Assembly (NCBI GenBank): GCA_049515555.1
Contig: JBEKTY010000073.1
Location: forward strand, 1-56,892
DNA from: JBEKTY01 sp049515555
Lineage (GTDB): Bacteria; Planctomycetota; Planctomycetia; Pirellulales; Thermoguttaceae
Length of the DNA: 56,892 nt
Direction: 5' to 3'
In this document: piece after piece, positions 28,413-37,312 of the stretch
Numbering within the stretch: position 1 is the first letter of the stretch
Layout: each line of letters opens with the position of its first letter
Made by a program: the position numbers and the translations under genes
The notes under the pieces: generated by a model
What the model was told of the DNA's origin: nothing
The model's input: only the letters and a program-made list of their open reading frames with translations
The model's database searches: none

Positions 28413-28611
28413 CAGGAGATTTATCCCTTGCGAAGAGGGCACCGGGGGATCTGCCCTGGCCGGGAGGGGATTTGGAGATGTGCCCTTTTAGATAGTTCCT
28501 TAAACCCGCGGCCGGCCTTTCCAATCCCTAATCCCCAATACCCAATCCCTGCGACGAGCCGACACGGGTGAGACAACCGTGGCACACTTGGGATAACTTT
28601 GCCAATCCCAA

Positions 28612-28672
28612 TGTAGCCGGCACACGCCGTGTGCCGTGAACTGCCGCCGGCACGCGGCGTGTGCCGGCTACA
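28612..28672. repeat. Family B hairpin
   Basis: TGTAGCCGGCACACGCCGTG and inverted CACGCGGCGTGTGCCGGCTA; a nearly perfect long stem. Confidence 0.9.
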
Positions 28673-28740
28673 ATCGGCCGAGTATCGTATACTTGTAGTA
28701 GAGTAGCGACCGGCAGGCCCGGAGCAAAGAAGGTGCGCGT

Positions 28741-29172
28741 ATGCGTTGCCGCTGCCCGCTGTGTTCGCATCGAGTCGTGCAACGTCTGAATTCCGACGGG
28801 CCGCAGTTCTGCCCTCACTGCCGCGGACTGTTCTGGGTGCCTCGCAAGCGGAGGATGCCGCCCTGGATTCTGGGCGTGCTGGTGGTGCTGGTCGTGAACT
28901 GGCAGATCATGCTTCGGCAGCGGGCAGCCATCGCCACTACCACCACGCAATGCCAGTCCCGCGAGGTAGACCCGGCGGACGGGTCCGCTTCGCAGTGTCC
29001 CACAACCCGCCACGGCAGCAAAACAGGGAACGTGAGCGACTGGCCCGGGGCGGCGGGGCGGCGCTGGCCCGCCTCATGCTCAGCCCACGCGCCTCGGACC
29101 GCCGGTGATCGGTTTTCAGTATTCAGTTTTCAGTGTTCAGCGAAGGCGTGCATGAGGGGATCGGACGGCTGA
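28741..29172 (+). CDS. Small zinc-ribbon membrane protein
   Basis: 143 residues from ATG 28741 with AAGGTG upstream. Two CxxC pairs (CPLC near residue 5, CPHC near 24) form a zinc ribbon, followed by one membrane segment (PWILGVLVVLVVNWQIML). The C-terminal half is low-complexity, and its end (RFSVFSFQCS) is encoded by a family C repeat that overlaps the 3' end of the convergent HD-GYP gene by 43 bp. The true stop may have been displaced by the repeat. Function unknown. Confidence 0.6.
   Translation: MRCRCPLCSHRVVQRLNSDGPQFCPHCRGLFWVPRKRRMPPWILGVLVVLVVNWQIMLRQRAAIATTTTQCQSREVDPADGSASQCPTTRHGSKTGNVSDWPGAAGRRWPASCSAHAPRTAGDRFSVFSFQCSAKACMRGSDG
29111..29141. repeat. Family C repeat
   Basis: GGTTTTCAGTATTCAGTTTT followed by CAGTGTTCAGCG; the same type as 5225-5270. 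It lies at the overlapping 3' ends of two convergent genes. Confidence 0.8.
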
Positions 29173-30221
29173 TCCGGGTTCTCTTGGGCGATGAGCGAGA
29201 GCTCGGACAGGTTTGCGAAGAAGACCGCCAATAAGAGCGGGTCGAAATGCGTCCCGGCGCCTTGCTGCATGATTGCCAGGGCCCGCTCCTCGGGCATGGC
29301 GGGGCGGTACACGCGGTCGTGGGTCAGGGCGTCGTACTCGTCGACAATGGCCACGATGCGCGCCGCTTCGGGAATGGCGTAGCCGGCCAGCCCGGCAGGA
29401 TATCCGCCGCCGTCCCAGCGTTCATGATGATCCAGGGCGATTTCTTCCGCCATCTTCAGCATCGGTCCCTCGGAGCCGGCTAGAATCTTTGCGCCGACCA
29501 AGGTGTGCCTCTGGATGATGCGGAATTTTTCGGGACTCAGCGGGCCCGGCGTGCGCAGGATGGCGTCGGGAATGCCGATCTTGCCGATATCGTGCATGGG
29601 CGCCGCCAAACGGATGTTTTCGGCCTCGGCGACCGACCAGCCGGCGACCCTGGCCAGCACTTCGCTGAGCAGGCCCACCCGGCGGATGTGCGTGCCCGTC
29701 TCCTCGTCGCGCCACAGCGAGGCCGAGAGCAAGCGGTGGATGGTCTCCTCCTGGCCGCGACGAATGGCGGCGGTCTGCTCCCGCACCCGCTCTTCCAGGC
29801 GGCGCGTGTACCGGCGTTTGTCGAGGATCAACTGCCGCCGTTCCAGGGCCCGGCGGGCATGGAATATCAGCTCTTCGCGTTTGACCGGTTTCAGCAGGTA
29901 GGCACATGCACCATGGGTGAGGGCCTCGATCGCGGTGTGGGCTTCTTCCACGCCGGTCATCATGATAATCGCCGTATCGGGGTATTCCGCGGAAATCCGC
30001 GGGAGCAGGTCGCTTCCCGAGCGGCCCGGCATGCGGATGTCCAAAGTGACCAGGTGCGTCTCGTGTGCCTGCAGGTGCGCCCAGGCGGCTTGCGCTGCGG
30101 CCGCCTGGGCGCAGAGCAGTCCTTGGGCGCTGAGCCAGCGGCTGACGAGCTCGCGCACGGCCGACTCGTCATCGACTACGAGGGCAGTCGAAGCTAATGG
30201 CCCATTCAGAACCGATGCCAC
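29130..30221 (-). CDS. HD-GYP domain response regulator (cyclic-di-GMP phosphodiesterase-like)
   Basis: 363 residues from GTG 30221. The receiver (ALVVDDESAVRELVSRWL) has Asp in LVTLDIRMPGRSG and Lys in AYLLKPV. A coiled-coil linker and the HD-GYP domain follow: HDIGKIGIPD, the downstream ALDHHERWDGGGYP and IVAIVDEYDALTHDR. The GYP element reads GGYP, consistent with activity. It probably lowers cyclic-di-GMP on phosphorylation. Confidence 0.93.
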   Translation of the reverse strand: MASVLNGPLASTALVVDDESAVRELVSRWLSAQGLLCAQAAAAQAAWAHLQAHETHLVTLDIRMPGRSGSDLLPRISAEYPDTAIIMMTGVEEAHTAIEALTHGACAYLLKPVKREELIFHARRALERRQLILDKRRYTRRLEERVREQTAAIRRGQEETIHRLLSASLWRDEETGTHIRRVGLLSEVLARVAGWSVAEAENIRLAAPMHDIGKIGIPDAILRTPGPLSPEKFRIIQRHTLVGAKILAGSEGPMLKMAEEIALDHHERWDGGGYPAGLAGYAIPEAARIVAIVDEYDALTHDRVYRPAMPEERALAIMQQGAGTHFDPLLLAVFFANLSELSLIAQENPDQPSDPLMHAFAEH

Positions 30222-30558
30222 GTTCCAGCCTCATGTGTGGATCGAGTGGAGCTACCACTTAAACCTACGTCGTGTCGCATGGGAGCGATTCCCGGTTGGC
30301 AGATTCGCGGGCCCGCGCGATCAGTTCGCGGCCTGCTCCGCGCCCCCTCATGTGCGCAGCAAGCGCGGTAAGCGCGACCATCCGTCGCGCCGCCGAAATG
30401 CCGCAAGCACAAGACCTCCGATCGGGCATGGTCGGGTGCTACCGGCGGAAGATGCTCCCGACGTCCAACTGGTGGCTCGCAGACGCCTTTGCGGCCGATG
30501 GTTTTGTGCTAGAATGTGAGCGGCCAGGAATGATACGACCGCTTCCCTGATGCCTGTG
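30222..30558. other. Intergenic region upstream of the tRNA gene and HD-GYP gene
   Basis: No convincing gene. It should contain the promoter of the minus-strand regulator and of the tRNA, but no clear promoter elements were identified. Confidence 0.5.
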
Positions 30559-30640
30559 GGAGGGTACGCGAACGGTTAGCAGCCTGACTCGAAATCAGGT
30601 GCCGGGCAACCGGTTGAGGGTTCGAATCCCTTGCCCTCCG
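30559..30640 (+). tRNA. tRNA-Ser(CGA)
   Basis: The 7-bp acceptor stem GGAGGGT pairs with GCCCTCC, followed by discriminator G. The anticodon stem-loop CCTGA-CTCGAAA-TCAGG has anticodon CGA. A long variable arm (class II) and a T arm with TTCGAAT are present. The CCA end is not encoded. It is 82 nt long and reads serine UCG codons. Confidence 0.96.
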
Positions 30641-30667
30641 CTTTGACAAGCAGTGCCAGACAGTGCC

Positions 30668-30699
30668 AAACCCCTTGCCCCGCAAGGGGTTTCGTTTTT
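30668..30699 (+). terminator. Rho-independent terminator after the tRNA
   Basis: AAACCCCTTGC and GCAAGGGGTTT form an 11-bp perfect stem with a CCC loop, followed by CGTTTTT. It lies 28 bp after the tRNA. Confidence 0.88.
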
Positions 30700-31457
30700 G
30701 GCGGTCAGGAGCCGAAAAGGTAACTTCCGTGTCGATCAATGACGATCAGCGACAGCCGGCGACACAAGAAAAACATGTTTTTGTACATGCGCATGAGGCG
30801 GAGATTACGCCAACGCGCCTAGGTGGACTGGCGGCGGTCCGAGGAAATGGTGGTATTCTGATACTGCAAGGATCGGAGGCGACGCCCACCTGCAAGATGG
30901 GTTCTATAATAGCTTCCGGATGCGCCGTGTGGGTTTGCCCGCCTCTCTCCAACCTGCGTCGGTGTGCCCCACCTCCGTAGGCAAGCAGTCTCGAAAAGCT
31001 TCGGGTTGTACGTGCCTCCGAGGTCGGCATGGCGTCTTGATTGACGAGATGGCGATCTCGGACGGCAGTGGCTGGAGAAGTGTGGAACTACCGCGAACAT
31101 TAGGCCGATCGCTGGAAAACGAACGGTTCTCCGAACGCGTATTTTCATGGGAGGGCTACACCTATTTACGGTTACTGCTGGCCAAATGGTGGTAAATACC
31201 GAAAGACTGCTGTTGCCATGCGAAATGGAACTATGTGCCACTTCAAAGAGATCCCCCGGATTTTGTGGTTCCTGCGTAGCCTTCCGGTCGTTGACAGCAC
31301 GCGCGGAGAAGGTACACTCTTGACGTGATTCTGAATGATGCAGTTTCTATTGAGCCCTGCAAAGGTTATGGAACGGTGAATTCAGAAAACGCCGGTAATT
31401 TGGGCAAGCACGCGGTTACCCGTTCCGGTTCCAATGCAGGGCTCACTGAGAGCAATT
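30700..31457. other. 758-bp region without a recognised gene
   Basis: Several short open frames exist but none has a family signature or ribosome site. By eye the base composition looks less GC-rich than the flanking genes. Confidence 0.5.
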
Positions 31458-32855
31458 ATGATGCCATTCGATCACGGGCCGGATCCGGTCGCTAATCCCA
31501 TCATGACGCGCCGCGCTGCCGCGAAGGAGGTCCGGCTTACGCCGAGCGAAGTCCAATGGATCCGACGCCGGTGTGAACTGACCCACTGGGCCGTTGGTGC
31601 CATGTGCGTCTGCTGGTCGCTCGCCGCGGTGACGGCTTGGTTGGCTGTCTTTGCCAACGTTGCCCGGAACCAATACTCATCGGGGCTGCTTATAAATGCG
31701 TTGGCGCCGCTTGCCACAGTTTGGGGGGCGTATTTCTACGCTAACCGGCGTCGAGCAGGTTACGAAAGGTTGGCCACGTTCGACGAGGAGCGGCGCGACC
31801 CCCGTTTTCCAAGGTGTCCGACCCACGCTTGGTTTGAGGTCGCACTGCCGACCGACCCGGCAAGCTTGTGGGCTGATGTCTGGGGCCGCCGGCTTCTGGC
31901 AGTGGCTGCACTTACCGGTGTGCTAACGGCCCTGATTCTGCTAGCCTTCCGGGGACTGGCTGCGCAACCCGGGTTGTGGCTGGCGATGCTGTGCATCCCT
32001 GCCGCCGCTGCTTGTCAATGGTTTAGTTACGATGCACCGTTCTCCTCATCCTTCCGTTTCGGTTATGCTGCCGAATACGCTGAGAACATCCTCAAGTACG
32101 CCAAGCGGCCGTTGGACCTGCCGCAGTATCTCGCGGATCTCGATCCGTGGACCAGCCAGCCCGCTGACGGAACGCTCTCGGCTTGGCGCTTGGAAGTGGA
32201 CCGTCGCGGCCTACCCGGTATGAGCGACGCGGAGATCGTCCACAACCTTTTGGCGGCCTGCGAGCAGCCTGGCTCGCCGTATCGGCAGTGGTGGACGGAT
32301 TTCGTCCTGCCGCACCGGCAGAAAGCCGAGTCGAGAGATGGCGAAGTGCGGACCTGCAGCATCTGCCGCGGACGCGGTGGGAAAATCTCGATCGACAAGT
32401 GCTATTCCTGCAACGGAACCGGTGTCCATGCCAAGCCGTACAGGCGTCTCATTAACTTCGTCACGGTACCGATCGCTAGGGACGTGTCCGTGGTACATCG
32501 GACGTACGAAACCGGCTGCGAATACACACAGTGTAAGACCTGCAACGGAACGGGCAAGACCTCCTCGACTTATCAATGCGACGACTGTTCCAGCACGGGC
32601 ACAGTCAAGTATTCTGCCCAGGATGTGTATGCGGTGGACAGTCGCGCCTTGGTCGCTGCCGAGGCACGGCGAGAATTCGGCGGCGGAACAGGCGAGGTGG
32701 TTCAGGCGGGCGGCGAAGAGGCCGTTGCCGGCCTGCCTTCCTTCGCCCTGGTTTGCGCAATGGTCGCCACGTTCGTCATGCTCGCGACCTGTAGCGCTCC
32801 GGAACCGAACGCCGACGCGTCGCCGAGCCAGCCAACGGTGCAAGGGCGCCAGTGA
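31458..32855 (+). CDS. Membrane protein with a DnaJ-type cysteine-rich zinc-finger domain but no J domain
   Basis: 465 residues from ATG 31458 (GAGAG upstream; an ATG at 31434 lacks a ribosome site). Four membrane segments occupy about residues 40-190. A soluble part carries four CxxCxGxG-type motifs: CSICRGRG near 300, CYSCNGTG near 315, CKTCNGTG near 359 and CDDCSSTG near 374. A last membrane segment is near 435-450. The four motifs in two pairs match the zinc region of DnaJ/Hsp40, which binds unfolded protein or carries thiol chemistry. With no J domain, a membrane-tethered zinc module is inferred; the biological role is unknown. It is first in a three- or four-gene cassette. Confidence 0.78.
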   Translation: MMPFDHGPDPVANPIMTRRAAAKEVRLTPSEVQWIRRRCELTHWAVGAMCVCWSLAAVTAWLAVFANVARNQYSSGLLINALAPLATVWGAYFYANRRRAGYERLATFDEERRDPRFPRCPTHAWFEVALPTDPASLWADVWGRRLLAVAALTGVLTALILLAFRGLAAQPGLWLAMLCIPAAAACQWFSYDAPFSSSFRFGYAAEYAENILKYAKRPLDLPQYLADLDPWTSQPADGTLSAWRLEVDRRGLPGMSDAEIVHNLLAACEQPGSPYRQWWTDFVLPHRQKAESRDGEVRTCSICRGRGGKISIDKCYSCNGTGVHAKPYRRLINFVTVPIARDVSVVHRTYETGCEYTQCKTCNGTGKTSSTYQCDDCSSTGTVKYSAQDVYAVDSRALVAAEARREFGGGTGEVVQAGGEEAVAGLPSFALVCAMVATFVMLATCSAPEPNADASPSQPTVQGRQ

Positions 32856-32874
32856 AGGAAAAAGGGATTGGACT

Positions 32875-33399
32875 ATGCCGGAACTCGCCAACGGAAACGA
32901 AGTGCGTGGCGCGTCGGGGTGGCTGGAACGGCAAGCCGAGCGGCTGTTCTATCTGTTCTTGGTGCCGTTAGGCATTTCTTTGGCGTTGCACCTGCTGGTG
33001 CTGCTGGTTGCATTCGTCTGCCTGCTGCCGTTTGCTCTAGCCGCCGTTCTCTCACTCCGCCCAATTCCCGTTGACGGATGGTACTTGGTGCCGTTCTTGG
33101 CGTATTTCCCAATGGCAGGTATTGGTATCTGGCTTGCGCGGGCGATCACGCAGGCCATGAGCCGCGTACGCTCGCCCAACGCGCGGTTCTTGCTTGGGGT
33201 TGGTTATGGGGTTCTGCACACCATGACCTGGCATCGAACGCTTCTGCCGCTGGCGCAGGTTTTTTCACGGCAGGTGCTGGACGTGGTCGTGGGGTTGATA
33301 GGCATCGTTGCGGCTGCGGTGGCAATCGCGGTCGGCGTGGCGTTCTGCGATGCACTTCCGCGGGATGCCCCCACCACAGATCAAACACAACGCACTTGA
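32875..33399 (+). CDS. Multi-pass membrane protein of unknown function
   Basis: 174 residues from ATG 32875, preceded by AAGGAAAAAGGGA. About four membrane segments are visible (LFYLFLVPLGISLALHLLVL, FVCLLPFALAAVLSL, WYLVPFLAYFPMAGIGIWLA, VVVGLIGIVAAAVAIAVGVA). No known family recognised. It follows the zinc-finger membrane gene by 19 bp and is probably cotranscribed. Confidence 0.7.
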   Translation: MPELANGNEVRGASGWLERQAERLFYLFLVPLGISLALHLLVLLVAFVCLLPFALAAVLSLRPIPVDGWYLVPFLAYFPMAGIGIWLARAITQAMSRVRSPNARFLLGVGYGVLHTMTWHRTLLPLAQVFSRQVLDVVVGLIGIVAAAVAIAVGVAFCDALPRDAPTTDQTQRT

Positions 33400-33680
33400 T
33401 GGACGATCCGCGGCACGCTGTCCCGTTCCTAAAGGGATACTCGAAATGGAATCCGACGCTGGACGAACAAGCCTGGATCGGTCAGGCTCACTTCAAATGG
33501 GAAAGACCAGTCGAACGGAAGGGGTTGAAGCATGAAAAAGACGATTTCGGTCGGCTGGCCCACGGGGGTTTATCGGATCCTCGGAAGGCTGCTTCCAATT
33601 CTCGCTTGTGGGCTCTTTCTCCCCGGGTGTCAGCCGGACAAAAACGCGGCACAACTCGGCTGCACAGTTTGGACTCATAA
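33399..33680 (+). CDS. Possible small protein overlapping the lipoprotein gene
   Basis: The ATG at 33399 overlaps the preceding TGA (TGATG). The first ~40 residues (MDDPRHAVPFLKGYSKWNPT) look protein-like, but the second half overlaps the lipoprotein gene in another frame. It may be a short real gene or a remnant truncated by the lipoprotein gene. Confidence 0.3.
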   Translation: MDDPRHAVPFLKGYSKWNPTLDEQAWIGQAHFKWERPVERKGLKHEKDDFGRLAHGGLSDPRKAASNSRLWALSPRVSAGQKRGTTRLHSLDS

Positions 33681-33915
33681 GGCGTCGGGAACAAAATATA
33701 CCGAAACAACATTCGACACCCACAAGCTCGACACGCTCAACGAATGGCTTCGGAGACACCTCAACGAGTATCTCACCTACAAATTCGTTTGGCAACCCGC
33801 AAAGGTGGCCTTCTACGTGGAAGAATACTCTTCCGACCCGATCTGGTCCTCTAACCGTATTCGGCGGTCGCCGCCTTCCCGATTCAAGAACCTGAAGGAG
33901 ATCTGCCATGTCTAG
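33532..33915 (+). CDS. Small lipoprotein
   Basis: 127 residues from ATG 33532, preceded by GGAAGGGG. A type II signal peptide ends with lipobox LFLPGC (Cys near residue 32). The short mature domain is not recognised. Its stop overlaps the next gene by 8 bp, and that gene's AAGGAG ribosome site lies inside this frame. Confidence 0.65.
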   Translation: MKKTISVGWPTGVYRILGRLLPILACGLFLPGCQPDKNAAQLGCTVWTHKASGTKYTETTFDTHKLDTLNEWLRRHLNEYLTYKFVWQPAKVAFYVEEYSSDPIWSSNRIRRSPPSRFKNLKEICHV

Positions 33916-35320
33916 CCGCTTCGGACGTCGCGAGTTCCTCAAGCATTCCGCAGGCGTTGCCGCCCTGGCCGCCGGCGCTTCGGTCGTGGGCACGCCCGCC
34001 GTCTTGGCTGAGCGATCGCCCAATTCCAAGCTGAACATGGTCTGCATCGGCGCCAACGGGCGCGGGATGGCCCACGTGCCCGTCGCGGCGGGCGAGCACC
34101 TCATCGGGCTGGTCGACATCGACGACCGGCGGATGGGCGCCACCTTGGATTGGCTCGACAAGAATGCCCCCGGCACGCGGCCGAAGGTCAAGACATACTA
34201 CGACTACCGCAAGATGTTCGACGAGATGCACAAGGAAGTGGACGCGCTGTTCATCGCCATCCCGGACCACAGCCACGCCTGTGCCACGCTGATGGCCATC
34301 AAGCTGGGCAAGCACGTCTATTGCGAGAAACCGCTGACGCACGACATCTACGAAGCCCGCGCCCTGGGCCAGGCGGCGCGCGAGCACAAGGTCATGACGC
34401 AGATGGGCAACCAGGGGCACGCCGGCGAAAGCATTCGAGTGCTCCGCGAGTACCTCGAAGCCGGCGCGATTGGAACCGTGCGGGAGACGCACACGTGGGT
34501 TTCGCAGTACTATGCCAACAAGGTGCGGAGGCCCGACGAGCCGGTGCCGGCCGGCCTGCATTGGGACGAGTGGATCGGCCCCGCCCCTTGGTGCAACTAT
34601 CGCGGCGACCTGCACCCGAACGCTTGGTACTACTGGAAGGATTACGGCACGGGGCTGCTGCCTTGCGTGGGCGTCCATGCCTTCGACGCCGTTCACTGGG
34701 GTCTGCAATTGAAGTATCCGACGAGCGTCGAGGTCTTGGAGCAGGAGGAGAGCAATCCTGGCGTCTGGCCGGCGTTCACCACGCTGTGCTATGAATTCCC
34801 GCGGCCGGGGCTGCCGCCGTTGAAGGCCTATTGGTATGGCGGAAAGCGCCGCGAGCAGATCGCCAAGGACCATGACGACCAGCTCTTCGGCGCGAAGAAC
34901 CTCAACCACCCGCGCGTGGCCGACGAGTTGGCGGCCAAGTATGGGCGCGATCTGACCTCATGCGGAACGATCTTCGTCGGCGACAAGGGCTACATGTACT
35001 GCGACGAGTATTGTGGAGGCGCGAGGATCGTGCCCGAGGAAAAGCACCGCCAGTATGCGCCGCCGCCGAAGAAATACGCCCGGACCCACGGCATCCACGC
35101 CGACTTCCTCCGGGCGGTGAAAGAAGGGGGCGATCCGCCCAGCTCGAACTTCCCCGACGTCTCCGGACCGTACCTCGAAGCGCTGCTGGTCGGCAACCTG
35201 GCCCAGCTTGCCGGGCAAGGCAAGAAGGTCGAGTGGGACGGCGTGAACCTGCGCTGCACGAACATGCCGGAGCTGAATCAGTATGTCCGTCGCGAGTACC
35301 GCAAAAGCTGGTCGCTCTGA
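33908..35320 (+). CDS. Tat-exported Gfo/Idh/MocA-family oxidoreductase
   Basis: 470 residues from ATG 33908 with AAGGAG seven bases upstream. Twin-arginine signal SSRFGRREFLKHSAGVAALA. A Rossmann domain follows (NMVCIGANGRGMAH, lacking the full GxGxxG) with the family motif CEKPLTHDIYEARAL and the downstream substrate domain (GVHAFDAVHWGL). These NAD(P)-dependent enzymes act on sugars and sugar derivatives. Planctomycetes carry many exported paralogues; the substrate is unknown. Confidence 0.93.
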   Translation: MSSRFGRREFLKHSAGVAALAAGASVVGTPAVLAERSPNSKLNMVCIGANGRGMAHVPVAAGEHLIGLVDIDDRRMGATLDWLDKNAPGTRPKVKTYYDYRKMFDEMHKEVDALFIAIPDHSHACATLMAIKLGKHVYCEKPLTHDIYEARALGQAAREHKVMTQMGNQGHAGESIRVLREYLEAGAIGTVRETHTWVSQYYANKVRRPDEPVPAGLHWDEWIGPAPWCNYRGDLHPNAWYYWKDYGTGLLPCVGVHAFDAVHWGLQLKYPTSVEVLEQEESNPGVWPAFTTLCYEFPRPGLPPLKAYWYGGKRREQIAKDHDDQLFGAKNLNHPRVADELAAKYGRDLTSCGTIFVGDKGYMYCDEYCGGARIVPEEKHRQYAPPPKKYARTHGIHADFLRAVKEGGDPPSSNFPDVSGPYLEALLVGNLAQLAGQGKKVEWDGVNLRCTNMPELNQYVRREYRKSWSL

Positions 35321-35651
35321 GCCGCCGAGGCCGGTCGTCGCGCGAGTCTCCGCTTGTCGTGCCGGAAGCTGATGCCCGCGCAGGGCGGCTATGATCGACA
35401 GGCCAGCACCCTGCGCGATCCGGTGGAATCGCCGGCGAATCCCGGCTGAGAGCGCGCTTGTGTCGCGATCGGCGTCCTTGCCGTCCTCCGAGCCTGCGGG
35501 CATCACAACCGACGCACTGCAATGGGTACCAAGGACAACAGGGGCGTCCGGGCCGTGGTGTCGCAACGGTGGTTTCTCAATACCTTCCGGAAAAGGGATG
35601 ACTTGATACGACGCCAGCGAGCCCAACGAAAAAGACAAGTTGCCGGGCCGA
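35321..35651. other. Intergenic region between convergent genes
   Basis: 331 bp with no gene or repeat recognised. Confidence 0.5.
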
Positions 35652-37091
35652 TCATCTGGGCACCAGCACGCCCGTGGCAGCCGGAAAGTCCAAGTCCACT
35701 AGCCTGGCGAGACAACTGATCTCATTCGCGCAATTGCCACACACGATCACGCTGTTGGGGGCGTCCGTGTCGGGACGGCCGGGCTTGTCCTCCAGCGCCA
35801 TGACGACTGCCGTACGGTGGCCTTCTTTGAGCGTAATGTCGGTGTAACACACCTTGCCGTTGGCCAGCAGCACCTTGGAATCCTTCAACTGCAAGCGCGT
35901 GATTTCCTGGCCTTTGCGCCAGCGCACCTGGATGCCGAAGTCTTTTCCTCCCGCGCCCACTCCCATGCTGAACGACGCCGGCGGCTCATAGTCGTAACCG
36001 GGCAATCGCGTCGGGCAGGTGAAGTAGCTGGCCATGAAAATGTTCTCGCCTTTCTTGGCCAGCGGTCCGTGGACGAACCCGGCCCGCTCCAAGAGGGCCC
36101 CGGTCATCAGCAGCATCAAGGTGGCCTCGCGGTCGAAGGCCGCCGCCACGCCGTTGTCGGCAAACGCCGAAAAGGCAATGACCGGCGCGGCGCCATACTT
36201 CGCTTGGTCGGCGAGCGTCAAGGCCTGGCAGTTCTCCGCCGCCAGAAGGTTTCGGCAGCCGAGGTAAAACCTGGCTGCCGCGATGGCGTCTTGCTTGGCC
36301 TTCTGGGCGTAGGCGGGGTCAACGAGGAACCACTTTTCCACCTGCATCTTCTGATAACCGCTCGTCCCTTCGATGGTTCCGTCCATCCGGCCCTGGTGCA
36401 TATAATCCACGGCCACGGCCGTGGCTTCCTGCTCGTTGACCTTGCGGATTTGCTCGTCCAATCGCGCCCGCGGCACAACGTGGAACGTCGTGCCCAGTTG
36501 CGGGTGTGCGGCGTCGGCCGCCCCGGCTTCGTCCGTCACCACGCAGACGCGGGTATTTCGGACCTGCCAGGCGGCCTTCAGCACGCGCAGTCCCGTTCTC
36601 AGCCACTCCGGGTCGTTCGTAGAGGCCAGCAGGTACCGCTTCCGCTTCAAGTCCCAGTTCTTGTGGAAGGCGTCAAAGAACCCTCGATGGCCTTGGAAGA
36701 GCACGTCCACGACGGGCATGTCGGCGGGCGGGCTCTGCGGGTTGAGCGACAGGGCGCCGTCGAACTCCTTCATCCTCTTGGCGTCGCTGCTGAGCTCGAT
36801 TTCCAGTCGGGTCGCTTCGTCTTTCAGAATCTTCAGGCACATGCGCCTCGTCGATGGGCCATCGTAGGGCCCACCCCAATTGTCGTCGTCGCTGGTCCAC
36901 TGGGGGACCTGGATCCAGATCAGCGGTTTCTTGGCCGGCTTGGCGGCCGACCCGGCGTCGTCCGCGGCGGCGCGACCGCTCCAACATGCCGCCAACAGGC
37001 ACACCGCAGCCCAACCCGCCGCGACGCGCAGTGACGGCCGATTCATCAAGCCGGCAGCAGGCCGGCACTTCGATACCTCGTTCGTTTTCAT
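35652..37091 (-). CDS. Secreted protein, possibly of L-fucose isomerase-like fold
   Basis: 479 residues from ATG 37091 with AAAGGAAACC upstream. The signal peptide is LRVAAGWAAVCLLAACWSGRAAAD. The N-terminal half (PVVDVLFQGHRGFFDAFHKN, RYLLASTNDPEWLRTGLRVLKAA) recalls the substrate-gripping Rossmann-like domains of fucose/arabinose isomerases, and the C-terminal part is beta-rich. This assignment is tentative: metal ligands could not be mapped. It could equally be an uncharacterised planctomycete family. Confidence 0.6.
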   Translation of the reverse strand: MKTNEVSKCRPAAGLMNRPSLRVAAGWAAVCLLAACWSGRAAADDAGSAAKPAKKPLIWIQVPQWTSDDDNWGGPYDGPSTRRMCLKILKDEATRLEIELSSDAKRMKEFDGALSLNPQSPPADMPVVDVLFQGHRGFFDAFHKNWDLKRKRYLLASTNDPEWLRTGLRVLKAAWQVRNTRVCVVTDEAGAADAAHPQLGTTFHVVPRARLDEQIRKVNEQEATAVAVDYMHQGRMDGTIEGTSGYQKMQVEKWFLVDPAYAQKAKQDAIAAARFYLGCRNLLAAENCQALTLADQAKYGAAPVIAFSAFADNGVAAAFDREATLMLLMTGALLERAGFVHGPLAKKGENIFMASYFTCPTRLPGYDYEPPASFSMGVGAGGKDFGIQVRWRKGQEITRLQLKDSKVLLANGKVCYTDITLKEGHRTAVVMALEDKPGRPDTDAPNSVIVCGNCANEISCLARLVDLDFPAATGVLVPR

Positions 37092-37312
37092 GACGGTTTC
37101 CTTTGTATCTGCGTTCTGCTCTTTGCCAAACTCCAGGCCGCTGCAGCCATCTTCGGTGCCGTCGCCGTCATCCTCCTGGACCATGGGCCCAGCGCACCGT
37201 CGCGCGGCACCACGGAAAAACGCACGCCACTGTGGGCCTTTGAGGAATTGCACACGTTCCGCGCCGGTCTGATCCAGCGTGCGGGCCGCTTGACACGCCC
37301 CCAGGGCACGAT

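Larger units (their letters stand above)
28172..28740. other. 569-bp intergenic region built almost entirely of repeats
   Basis: It holds a family B hairpin (28220-28278), a family A copy (28377-28412), AATCCCTAATCCCCAAT units (28525-28552) and another family B hairpin (28612-28672). No gene was seen. Confidence 0.8.

Noticed and set aside
28220..28672. CRISPR-like array of palindromic repeats
   Set aside because: Only a few copies, spacers are not uniform in length, and other repeat families lie between them; these are REP-type hairpins.
30509..30739. Open frame on the minus strand reading RARDSNPQPVARHL
   Set aside because: This is the well-known spurious translation of the antisense of a tRNA-Ser gene; the tRNA explains the sequence.
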